Shown here: positions 1-5,623 of the stretch, piece by piece
How the letters are laid out: every line of letters starts with the position of its first letter
Numbering within the stretch: the stretch's first letter is position 1
Assembly (NCBI GenBank): GCA_937902865.1
Contig: CALFNJ010000564.1
Span: forward strand, 1 to 5,649
Source: an uncultured Opitutaceae bacterium
GTDB taxonomy: Bacteria > Verrucomicrobiota > Verrucomicrobiia > Opitutales > Opitutaceae
Direction: 5' to 3'
DNA length: 5,649 nucleotides
The notes under the pieces: model-generated
What the model was told of the DNA's origin: nothing
The model's input: the letters and a program-made list of their open reading frames with translations, nothing else
The model's database searches: none
Position numbers and translations under genes: made by a program

Positions 1-219
1 ACGCCGCTCTGCCAAGCCTGCCATCGCGCGCTGGAAGGCATGCGAATGCAGGTTCGGCATGCCGGGCAGCACCCAGTGGCCGATCGCCTCGCCGGCATCA
101 TCGGCCGTCTCGCACAAACGGCCATCGGCTCCCACCGCCAGCATCGCGTCGGTGTGCCAGCCATCGGCGCCCCATAGCTGGCCTGCCCGAAATTGCCGAA
201 CGGCGGCGTGGATGCTCAT
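1..219 (-). CDS. hutF: Formimidoylglutamate deiminase HutF, N-terminal fragment (runs off the left edge)
   Basis: Reading the minus strand from the ATG at 217-219 gives 73 uninterrupted codons to the window edge. The product starts MSIHAAVRQF and reaches VLPGMPNLHSHAFQRAMAGL. The LPGMPNLHSHAFQRAMAG stretch is the signature of HutF, and HSH is the HxH metal-binding pair of the amidohydrolase superfamily. HutF hydrolyses N-formimino-L-glutamate to N-formyl-L-glutamate and ammonia in the five-step cytoplasmic histidine degradation route. The family is about 450 residues, so only about a sixth is present. A GGGAG Shine-Dalgarno (plus-strand 228-232) lies 8 nt upstream and supports this start. The gene is divergent from the GNAT-nitrilase gene. 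Other hut genes may lie beyond the left edge, but this cannot be seen. The motif is distinctive, though related amidohydrolases such as guanine deaminase-like proteins remain a remote alternative. Confidence 0.85.
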   Translation of the reverse strand, partial: MSIHAAVRQFRAGQLWGADGWHTDAMLAVGADGRLCETADDAGEAIGHWVLPGMPNLHSHAFQRAMAGLAERR

Positions 220-311
220 GCAGGCGACTCCCGTGGACGATGCCGCGCAGTGTAACCGGGCGAATGAGTCACCTTCACTTTGGCGCCTTACGCCCAAGGC
301 ATAATGGTTCG
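220..311. promoter_or_regulatory. Divergent promoter region between hutF and the GNAT-nitrilase gene
   Basis: These 92 bp separate two divergent starts, so both promoters should lie here or within the flanking genes. Rightward, CATAAT (300-305) resembles a -10 box. A transcript from it would begin at or near the A of the ATG at 312, which would make the message nearly leaderless. The only Shine-Dalgarno-like bases are AAGG at 296-299, 12 nt away. I see no convincing -35 at 16-18 nt spacing. Leftward, TACACT (249-254, minus strand) with GTGAAG (273-278) at 18-nt spacing is a weak candidate pair for hutF. An imperfect inverted repeat, TTGGCG (280-285) with CGCCCAA (291-297, one bulged base), overlaps the rightward promoter area. 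I recognise no HutC operator. The promoter calls are inference. Confidence 0.35.
228..232 (-). promoter_or_regulatory. Ribosome binding site of hutF
   Basis: The minus strand reads GGGAG here, 8 nt before the hutF ATG at 219-217. It is a good match to the anti-Shine-Dalgarno sequence at standard spacing and fixes the start of the partial gene. Confidence 0.6.
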
Positions 312-1805
312 ATGGCCAAAAAGACCCACGAAAATACCCCGAAGCTGCTGCTGCGACAGGCAGTCCTCGACGACGTACCCCAGCTCGCCGACCTTACCGC
401 CCGGATCTACTCGGAGGAATGGGGCCACTCGGTGGAGATGCTGCGTTCGCAGCAGACGCATTTCCCCGAAGGCCAGTTCGTGGTCGAGTACGAAGGCGTG
501 ATCGTGGGCTACTGCGCCACCTTCCGCATCGACGAGGCCACCGCGCTGGCGCCGCATACCTGGATGCAGATCACCGGCGGCGGCATGGGCTCGCGGCACA
601 AGCCGGACGGCAACTGGCTGTACGGCATGGAAGTGGTGGTGCATCCGGACTACCGCGGCATGCGCATCGGCCAGCGGCTGTACCAGGCGCGCAAGCGGTT
701 GTGCATGGACCTGAAGCTGCGCGGCATCGTGTTCGGCGGGCGCATCCCCGGCCTGGCGAAGAACCTCGCGCGCTACGGCAGCCCCGAGGCCTACGTGCAG
801 GCGGTGGTGGAAGGCAAGCGGCGCGACCTCACGCTGAGCTTCCAGCTGTCGAACGATTTCGAGGTGGTCGGCGTCCTGCGCGGCTACGTGCCGTCCGATC
901 ACGAGTCGCTGGGCTACGCCGTGCACCTGGTCTGGCGCAACCCGCAACTGCTCGACCAGCCGGACATCCCGCCGATCACCTCGGCGCGGCTGCTGCCCGA
1001 TTCGGTGCGCGTGGCCTCGGTGCAATACCAGCAGCGGCGGATCACCTCGTTCGAGGAGTTCGCCACCCAGGTCGAATACTTCACCGACATCGCCGCCGAC
1101 TACAGCGCCGACTTCGTCACCTTCCCCGAGCTGATCACGCTGCAGCTGCTGTCGATCGAGAACACCGAGCTGTCGCCGGTGGACTCGATCCGCAAGCTCA
1201 GCCACTACACGCCGCAGGTGAAGGAACTCTTCAGCCGTCTGGCCGTCCACTACAACATCAACATCATCGGCGGCACGCACCCCACCGAGCAGGCCAACGG
1301 CGACATCCACAACGTCTGCTACGTGTGCCTGCGCGACGGCTCGATCCACGAGCGCGAGAAGCTGCACCCGACGCCGAGCGAGCGCAACGTGTGGAACATC
1401 ATCGGTGGCGACAGCGCGGCGACCGTGCTCACCGACTGCGGCCCGATCGGCGTGATGATCTGCTACGACTCGGAGTTTCCCGAAGTGGCGCGGCACCTGG
1501 TCGACCAGGGCGCGCTGATCCTGTTCGTGCCGTTCTGCACCGACGTGCGCGAGGGCTACCTGCGCGTGCGCTACTGTTCGCAGGCGCGGGCGATCGAGAA
1601 CCAGTGCTACGTGGTGCTGTCCGGCAACGTGGGCAACCTGCCCGGCGTCAACAACTTCGACATCCAGTATGGCCAGAGCTGCATCCTCACGCCCAGCGAC
1701 TTCCCGTTCGCCCGCGACGGCATCGCGGCCGACTCCACGCCGAACATCGAGACCGTGCTGTTCGCCGACCTGCGCCTGGAAAGCCTGGCCCGCGCGCGCA
1801 ACGCC
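312..1805 (+). CDS. Bifunctional GNAT N-acetyltransferase / carbon-nitrogen hydrolase (nitrilase superfamily), C-terminus cut by the join
   Basis: From the ATG at 312 the gene runs 498 codons (MAKKTHENTPKLLLRQAVLDD...) before homology stops at RARNA. Residues ~12-185 form a GNAT acetyltransferase domain with the acetyl-CoA loop YRGMRIGQRLY (R115-G-M-R-I-G120) after the VVVHPD strand. Residues ~230-498 form a nitrilase fold with all three catalytic residues: E273 in FPEL, K350 in EREKLHP and nucleophile C384 in MICYDSEFPE. Such fusions are widespread in proteobacteria, usually about 510-520 residues. The physiological substrate is, to my knowledge, not established; amide hydrolysis and acyl transfer are inferred from the domains. 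No signal peptide or membrane segment is seen, so it is probably cytoplasmic. The GNAT domain begins ~10 residues after M312, so upstream in-frame ATGs (240, 264) are unlikely starts. About 15-20 C-terminal residues and the stop codon are missing; the frame beyond 1805 is read-through into foreign DNA. Confidence 0.88.
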
Positions 1806-1812
1806 GACGGTG
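1800..1812. other. Chimeric junction between two unrelated genome segments
   Basis: Nitrilase homology (frame with codons at 1800, 1803...) ends at about 1805. Glucose-6-phosphate dehydrogenase homology begins at about 1804 in a different frame (codons at 1804, 1807...) with PTVVVIFGASGDL. Both proteins are broken at the same point, one short of its C-terminus and the other short of its N-terminus. No stop, start or spacer lies between them. The GCCG/ACGG bases here may be a few nucleotides of shared sequence that let two fragments be joined in library preparation or assembly. A natural deletion fusion in one genome is possible in principle. The adapter on the contig end and the apparent phylum difference make a technical chimera more likely. 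Confidence 0.8.
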
Positions 1813-3285
1813 GTCGTGATCTTCGGCGCCTCGGGCGACCTGACCGCGCGCAAGCTGATCCCCGCGGTCTACAATCTTGCGTACGACAACCTCCTGCCGG
1901 CCGACTTCTTCCTCGTCGGCTTCGGCCGCAAGGCGATCCCCGACGACGAGTTTCGCAAGATGGCCGGCGATGCGATCAAGGAGTTTTCCCGCCGCGAACT
2001 GAATCAGGACATCTGGGGCCGTCTCGCGCCGAACACCAGCTACGTGGCCGGCGGTTACGACGAAAAGCCGGCGTTCGACCGCCTGGCGCAGCATCTTTCC
2101 GAGATCGAGAAAAAGGTCGGCCGCGAGGTCCAGCCGCTCTTCTACATCTCCACGCCGCCCTCCGTCTTCGCGCCCATCTTGAAGAACCTCGGCGCCAGCG
2201 GCCTCGCGGCGAAGTACCGCGGCCAGGCGCATCAGGCGAAGGTCGTCATCGAAAAACCTTTTGGCCGGGATCTCGAGTCGGCGCAGGCGCTCAACGGCAC
2301 GATCCGCAGCGTACTCGACGAGCCGCAGGTTTACCGCATCGACCACTATCTCGGTAAGGAAACCGTGCAGGACCTGCTGGTGCAGCGGTTCGCCAACTCG
2401 ATCTTCGAGCCGCTCTGGAACCGCAACTTCATCTCGTCGGTGCAGATCACCGTCGCGGAAGAGGGCGGGGTGGGCAGCCGCGGCGGCTATTACGAGCAGA
2501 GCGGATGTCTCCGGGACATGATCCAGAATCACACCATGCAGCTGCTCGCGCTCACCGCGATGGAGCCGCCGGTGTCGCTCGATCCGGAGGCGATCCGCGA
2601 CGAGAAGGTGAAGCTGCTCAAGGCCATCCAGCCGCTCGCGCTCGGTCCGGGCGGCGACGTCGCCCGCGCGCAATACGTCGCCGGCATGACCGGCGGGAAG
2701 TCAGTCCCCGGTTACCTGCAGGAGGAAGGCATCAACCCGCAGTCCGCGACCGAGACCTACGCCGCGCTCCGTCTTTCGATCCACAACTGGCGCTGGCAGG
2801 GCGTGCCGTTCTACCTGCGTTCCGGCAAGCGGCTGGCCCGCCGCGTCTCCGAGATCGCGATCAATTTCAAGCGTCCGCCCGGCACGCTCTTCGCCGAGAA
2901 GGGCGCGCGCTTCGATCTCGCGGCCAATACGCTGTCCTTCCAGATCCAGCCCGACGAAGGCCTCAGCCTGATCCTCAACACGAAGATCCCCGGCCTGGAA
3001 ACGCGCACGCAGCCGGTGAAGATGAGCTTCCGCTATGCGACGACCTTCGGCTCGAACACGCCGGAGGCTTATGAGCGCCTCGTGCTCGATGCGATGATCG
3101 GCGACGGCACGCTCTTCATCCGCGGCGACGAAACCGAGGCGTCATGGCGAATCTGCACGCCCATTCTCCAGTCCTGGGCCGCCGCCGGCCGGAACGGCAT
3201 GGACACCTATCCCGCCGGTTCCTGGGGACCCAAGAGCGCCGAGGAACTGGTGACGAAGAACGGGCACGCGTGGCGCCAGCCCTAA
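1804..3285 (+). CDS. zwf: Glucose-6-phosphate 1-dehydrogenase, N-terminus cut by the join
   Basis: This codes for 493 residues ending at TAA 3283-3285. It oxidises glucose 6-phosphate to 6-phosphogluconolactone with NAD(P)+, the first step of the oxidative pentose phosphate pathway in the cytoplasm. The family landmarks occur in order. They are the dinucleotide loop GASGDL (1828-1845), EKPFGRDL with its substrate-contacting lysine (2254-2256), the signature RIDHYLGKE (2335-2361), QNHTMQLL with the catalytic-base histidine (2530-2532), and FYLRSGKRL near 2812-2835. Family members are about 500-515 residues, so roughly 10-20 residues and the true start are missing upstream of PTVVVIF. An in-frame ATG at 1669 lies inside the foreign nitrilase segment and is not the real start. 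Leucine codons mix CTC, CTG and CTT, unlike the CTG-dominated left segment. The downstream opcA homologue on the same strand is its known partner. Confidence 0.95.
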   Translation, partial: PTVVVIFGASGDLTARKLIPAVYNLAYDNLLPADFFLVGFGRKAIPDDEFRKMAGDAIKEFSRRELNQDIWGRLAPNTSYVAGGYDEKPAFDRLAQHLSEIEKKVGREVQPLFYISTPPSVFAPILKNLGASGLAAKYRGQAHQAKVVIEKPFGRDLESAQALNGTIRSVLDEPQVYRIDHYLGKETVQDLLVQRFANSIFEPLWNRNFISSVQITVAEEGGVGSRGGYYEQSGCLRDMIQNHTMQLLALTAMEPPVSLDPEAIRDEKVKLLKAIQPLALGPGGDVARAQYVAGMTGGKSVPGYLQEEGINPQSATETYAALRLSIHNWRWQGVPFYLRSGKRLARRVSEIAINFKRPPGTLFAEKGARFDLAANTLSFQIQPDEGLSLILNTKIPGLETRTQPVKMSFRYATTFGSNTPEAYERLVLDAMIGDGTLFIRGDETEASWRICTPILQSWAAAGRNGMDTYPAGSWGPKSAEELVTKNGHAWRQP

Positions 3286-3287
3286 CC

Positions 3288-3310
3288 CCGCCGCCCGCGG
3301 CGGGCGGCGG
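3288..3310 (+). repeat. GC-rich hairpin directly after the zwf stop
   Basis: Two bases after TAA comes a perfect inverted repeat of 11-nt arms around one central base (left arm CCGCCGCCCGC). It can fold as a 10-bp all-GC stem with a CGG loop. The next bases are AAGTAACAAG, with no T run, so it does not look like a classical Rho-independent terminator. It may instead protect the zwf 3' end or attenuate read-through into opcA. Confidence 0.6.
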
Positions 3311-3439
3311 AAGTAACAAGAACCAAGGAACAAGTGCCAAGTTTTCAGCCGTCTTCTGTAGGGATACTTTTGACTTCAGGCACTCGTCACCTGTGACCTG
3401 ACCGCCTACTTGGTACTTGTTACCTGATACTTGTTACTT
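3311..3439. repeat. Intergenic element with inverted arrays of tandem heptamers
   Basis: The left arm (3311-3345) reads as five consecutive plus-strand 7-mers: AAGTAAC, AAGAACC, AAGGAAC, AAGTGCC, AAGTTTT. The right arm (3439 back to 3405), read on the minus strand, is also five 7-mers: AAGTAAC, AAGTATC, AGGTAAC, AAGTACC, AAGTAGG. Over 32 nt (3311-3342 against 3408-3439) the arms are reverse complements at 26 positions, so a transcript could form a long stem closing a ~65-nt loop. The middle has a smaller inverted repeat, GTCACCTGTGAC, and minus-strand GT pairs spaced mostly at 7 nt, as if it were decayed heptamers. It fills almost all of the 162-bp zwf-opcA gap and ends 8 nt before the opcA ATG. 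I recall similar AAGTAAC-type repeats between genes in other environmental bacteria, but no function is known to me. Confidence 0.7.
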
Positions 3440-3447
3440 TCTTCCAT

Positions 3448-4431
3448 ATGTCCTCCATTTTCAGCGCCCTGCCCGGCATCGAGGTTCCGGTTGATTCGAT
3501 TTCCAAGAGCCTCGCGGCGATGTGGGCCGACACGGCCAAGCGCGGCGGGGCGGCGCCGGAGGCGGATGACGCCAAGGCGACCCAGGTGAACTTCGTCCTT
3601 CATCTTGGGATGAACACCAAGCCGGAGGATGCGAAGGAGCAGTTTCAGACCGCCGTGCGTTTCTCGCAGCGTTATCCGAGCCGCGTGGTCGTGCTCTGTC
3701 CGCTGAGCCGCGACGAAGGCGTGAAGGAAATGCACGCGAAGATCTACGGCGAATGCTATCTCGGGAAATCGAAGAGCGACAAACGCTGCGTGGAATTCGT
3801 GATCCTGAGTTATCCCCGCGCCGCGCGGGAGTTCCTCGAGAACCAGGTGTCCATCTGCCTCTCGACCGACTTGCCGCTGTACTACTGGCCGCACCGGTTT
3901 TCCGAGAGCAAGAAGCTGGCCGATTACCGGTATCTGCTCAGCCGGGCGCGCCGCGTGCTGATCGACAGCGCGATCGCGCCGGCGGACGCGATGACCTATC
4001 CGTGGCCGAATCCCGGCGCCGTGCGTGATCTCGTTTACGCCCGCCTGCTGCCGGTGCGGCAGTCGCTGGGGCAGTTTCTCAGCCGTTATCCGATGGATGC
4101 GATCTGCGAAGGCCTGCAGTCCGTTTCGCTGAAACACGCGCCGGCGGTGGCGGCGGAGGGACGCGTCCTGCTCGACTGGCTCCGCGACCGGGTGGGACAG
4201 TGCGGGAAGAATCAGGCCAAGTTCGATCTCGCCCCGTTGCCGGCCGGGACCGCGGGTTCGTTCGAACTCAAGTTCACCTACGCCGGGAAGAAAGCCTTCT
4301 CCTGGAAAGGAGATCTCGCGAAGAGCCAGGCCTTTTTCGAAGCCGATTTCGGGACCGGCCGAACGACGCTGCCCGCTTCGGTCAGCCTCATGCCGCCGGA
4401 AAACGCGCTTTCCGAGGCGATGTTTTTCTAG
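3448..4431 (+). CDS. opcA: Glucose-6-phosphate dehydrogenase assembly protein, OpcA family
   Basis: This 327-residue protein follows zwf on the same strand. OpcA proteins bind G6PDH, promote its oligomeric assembly and activate it. In cyanobacteria the effect is redox-linked through cysteines. Recognisable OpcA-like parts are an N-terminal region with RVVVLCPLSRDEGVKEMHAKIYGECY (quoted in two parts: RVVVLCPLSRDE, then GVKEMHAKIYGECY), the core LSTDLPLYYWPHRF (L142-P-L-Y-Y-W147), RVLIDSA (169-175) and a C-terminal beta-rich segment ending EAMFF. Six cysteines are present, two flanking a basic KSKSDKR stretch; a redox role here is only a possibility. The ATG at 3448 is the natural start. The sequence before it (TACTTTCTTCCAT) has no Shine-Dalgarno, which may reflect the host's initiation style or masking by the upstream repeat. 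Co-transcription with zwf across the 162-bp gap is plausible but not shown. The stop is TAG at 4429-4431. Confidence 0.85.
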   Translation: MSSIFSALPGIEVPVDSISKSLAAMWADTAKRGGAAPEADDAKATQVNFVLHLGMNTKPEDAKEQFQTAVRFSQRYPSRVVVLCPLSRDEGVKEMHAKIYGECYLGKSKSDKRCVEFVILSYPRAAREFLENQVSICLSTDLPLYYWPHRFSESKKLADYRYLLSRARRVLIDSAIAPADAMTYPWPNPGAVRDLVYARLLPVRQSLGQFLSRYPMDAICEGLQSVSLKHAPAVAAEGRVLLDWLRDRVGQCGKNQAKFDLAPLPAGTAGSFELKFTYAGKKAFSWKGDLAKSQAFFEADFGTGRTTLPASVSLMPPENALSEAMFF

Positions 4432-4506
4432 GGCTTCGGACTCGGAAGGTTTCGCACAGAGACGCCGGGCGCCCAGAGACCGGTCGGGAAGAGCAGGGCG
4501 GATGGC

Positions 4507-4575
4507 GTAGGGGCGTTCCTTGCGGACGCCCGGGTTTGCGATCGCGAAGAGGGCGTCCGCGAGGAACGCCCCTAC
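4507..4575. repeat. REP-like 69-bp near-perfect palindrome
   Basis: The two 25-nt arms are 4507-4531 (starting GTAGGGGCGTTCC) and 4551-4575 (ending GGAACGCCCCTAC). They are reverse complements except at one position. The 19-nt centre has its own symmetry around GCGATCGC (4538-4545), so almost the whole 69 bp can fold into one cruciform or RNA hairpin. Its position between two convergent genes is typical of REP/BIME-type elements. I recall GTAGGGGCG...GACGCCC palindromes as dispersed repeats in Opitutales and other environmental genomes, but copy number cannot be judged from one instance. It could act as a bidirectional transcription stop or mRNA 3' stabiliser. Confidence 0.8.
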
Positions 4576-4611
4576 ACTCGGAATGCGGCCGGGAGGTCGC
4601 GTCCCCATTAT

Positions 4612-4623
4612 TCACCCGGGTGA
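4612..4623. repeat. Perfect 12-bp palindrome TCACCCGGGTGA
   Basis: This is an exact self-complementary 12-mer 43 bp downstream of the tyrS stop codon (on the minus strand). It could be a protein-binding dyad or part of a structured 3' end. No function can be assigned. Confidence 0.35.
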
Positions 4624-4635
4624 TCGCGGGATTCG

Positions 4636-4647
4636 ACGCCGCGGCGT
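4636..4647. repeat. Perfect 12-bp palindrome ACGCCGCGGCGT
   Basis: This is an exact self-complementary 12-mer 18 bp beyond the tyrS stop. GACGCCG (4635-4641) can alternatively pair with CGGCGTC (4671-4677) inside the last tyrS codons, giving a candidate 3'-end stem. No T run follows in the tyrS direction. In such GC-rich DNA this may be chance. Confidence 0.3.
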
Positions 4648-4665
4648 GGCTCAGACTCCGCCGCG

Positions 4666-5623
4666 TCAGACGGCGTCGATCACCGCGTAGGTCCGCTTGC
4701 CCTTGCGCAGCAGGAGGTACTTGCCGAAGAGCAGATCGGAGACGGTGGCCGCGCGGGCGATCTCGGCGACGCGCGCGTTGTTCAGATAAATGCCGCCGCC
4801 TTCGACGTCCTTGCGCGCCTGTCCCTTGGACGGACAGAGACCGCTGTGAACGAGAAGGTCAGTGATGGCAAAACCGGCGCCCTCGAGCTTGGCCTTTTCG
4901 AGCTGCTTCGTGGGGATCTCACCGACGACGTCCTGGAAAATCGCCTCGGTCACGCCTTCGAGCGGGCCGCCGAAAAGGATGTCGCTCGCCTTCAGCGCGG
5001 CATCGAGCGCGGCCTGGCCGTGGACGAGGCGAGTCACCTCGCGCGCGAGGGCCTTGTGGGCTTCGCGCGCGCCGGGATTCGCGGCATGGGCAGCCTCGAG
5101 CGCCTCGATTTCCGGCCGGCCGAGGAAGGTGAACTTCCTCAGGTACTCGGAGACCTTTGCGTCCTCGGTGTTCACGAAGAACTGGTAGAAGCGGTAGGGA
5201 CTCGTCTTCTTCGGATCGAGCCAGACGGCGCCGCCCTCGGTTTTGCCGAACTTGGTGCCGTCGGCCTTGGTGATGAGCGGAAACGTCCAGCCCCAGGCCG
5301 GCACGCCCAGCTTCTTGCGGATGAAATCGGTGCCGGCGGTGATGTTGCCCCACTGGTCGGAGCCGCCGATCTGCAGCTCGCACTTCGCGGTTTCGCGCAG
5401 GTGGCAGAAGTCGAACGCCTGAAGCAGTTGGTAGCTGAACTCCGTATAGCTGATGCCGGCGTCGCCCTCCATGCGGGACTTCACCGAGTCCTTCGCGAGC
5501 ATGACATTGAGGGAGAAATATTTTCCGACGTCGCGGAGGAAATCGAGGTAGCTGAGCGGCGCGGTCCAATCGGCGTTGTTCATCAAACGCGAAGGATTCC
5601 CCGCAGCCTTGAAATCGAGGAGC
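4666..5623 (-). CDS. tyrS: Tyrosyl-tRNA synthetase, C-terminal 318 residues (5' end cut by the contig end)
   Basis: On the minus strand an open frame enters at the contig edge (first full codon 5622-5620) with LLDFKAAGNPSRLMNNADW and ends VIDAV-TGA at 4666-4668. The enzyme charges tRNA-Tyr with tyrosine using ATP, as a cytoplasmic homodimer. Class I landmarks are present: YQLLQAFDF, the tyrosine-site motif GGSDQWGNITAGTDF (starting at 5367), and the KMSKS-equivalent loop KFGKT (5239-5253) followed by EGGAVWLD. Near the end is the S4 RNA-binding domain (FAITDLLVHSG...GQARKDVEGGGIYLNNARV). The family is about 420 residues, so roughly 100-115 N-terminal residues including the HIGH-type motif are missing. 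The codon at 5584-5586 is TTG, an internal leucine (the L of SRLMNN), not a start. The gene is convergent to zwf-opcA. No frameshift is seen. Confidence 0.95.

Larger units (their letters stand above)
4432..4665. other. Convergent intergenic region between opcA and tyrS
   Basis: These 234 bp separate two converging genes and hold no credible gene. They are dense in dyad symmetry. There is GGGCGCCC (4467-4474) between two direct copies of CAGAGAC (4457-4463, 4474-4480). The large palindrome at 4507-4575 is listed separately. Two perfect 12-bp palindromes follow at 4612-4623 and 4636-4647. No hairpin is followed by a T run on either strand, so I see no typical intrinsic terminator for opcA or tyrS; termination may use the palindrome itself or Rho. 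Confidence 0.6.

Noticed and set aside
1..18. Resemblance of the first bases (ACGCCGCTCTGCC) to the other end of an Illumina adapter (ACGACGCTCTTCC)
   Set aside because: Only about 13 of 18 positions match, and the bases encode the conserved HutF continuation AGLAERR in frame, so they are genomic.
288..1853. Long minus-strand open frame (521 codons) opposite the GNAT-nitrilase gene
   Set aside because: It mirrors the coding frame in GC-rich DNA. Its product is His/Val/Arg-rich with no recognisable domain, while the plus strand encodes a clear enzyme with catalytic residues. It also crosses the chimeric join.
312..2357. Genuine novel fusion of GNAT-nitrilase to an Arg-rich C-terminal domain
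   Set aside because: The extra domain is exactly zwf read in the wrong frame, so it is explained by the join.
1687..2673. Minus-strand open frame of 328 codons opposite zwf
   Set aside because: Composition-driven shadow of zwf; low-complexity Arg/Ala/Glu product, and it also spans the join.
3286..3447. Small protein-coding gene between zwf and opcA
   Set aside because: The plus-strand frame 3144-3401 overlaps zwf out of frame and translates repeats; it has no ribosome site and no recognisable product.
3406..4608. Minus-strand open frame of 400 codons opposite opcA
   Set aside because: Shadow of opcA. Its ends are made of intergenic repeats: the C-terminal SNKYQVTSTK is simply the translated heptamer array.
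4432..4665. CRISPR array or tRNA gene in the repeat-rich gap
   Set aside because: There are no regularly spaced direct repeats with spacers and no cloverleaf. The symmetry is inverted, not direct.
4200..4865. Plus-strand open frame of 221 codons spanning the opcA end, the palindrome and the tyrS end
   Set aside because: It overlaps two confident genes in other frames and is Arg-rich with no recognisable domain.
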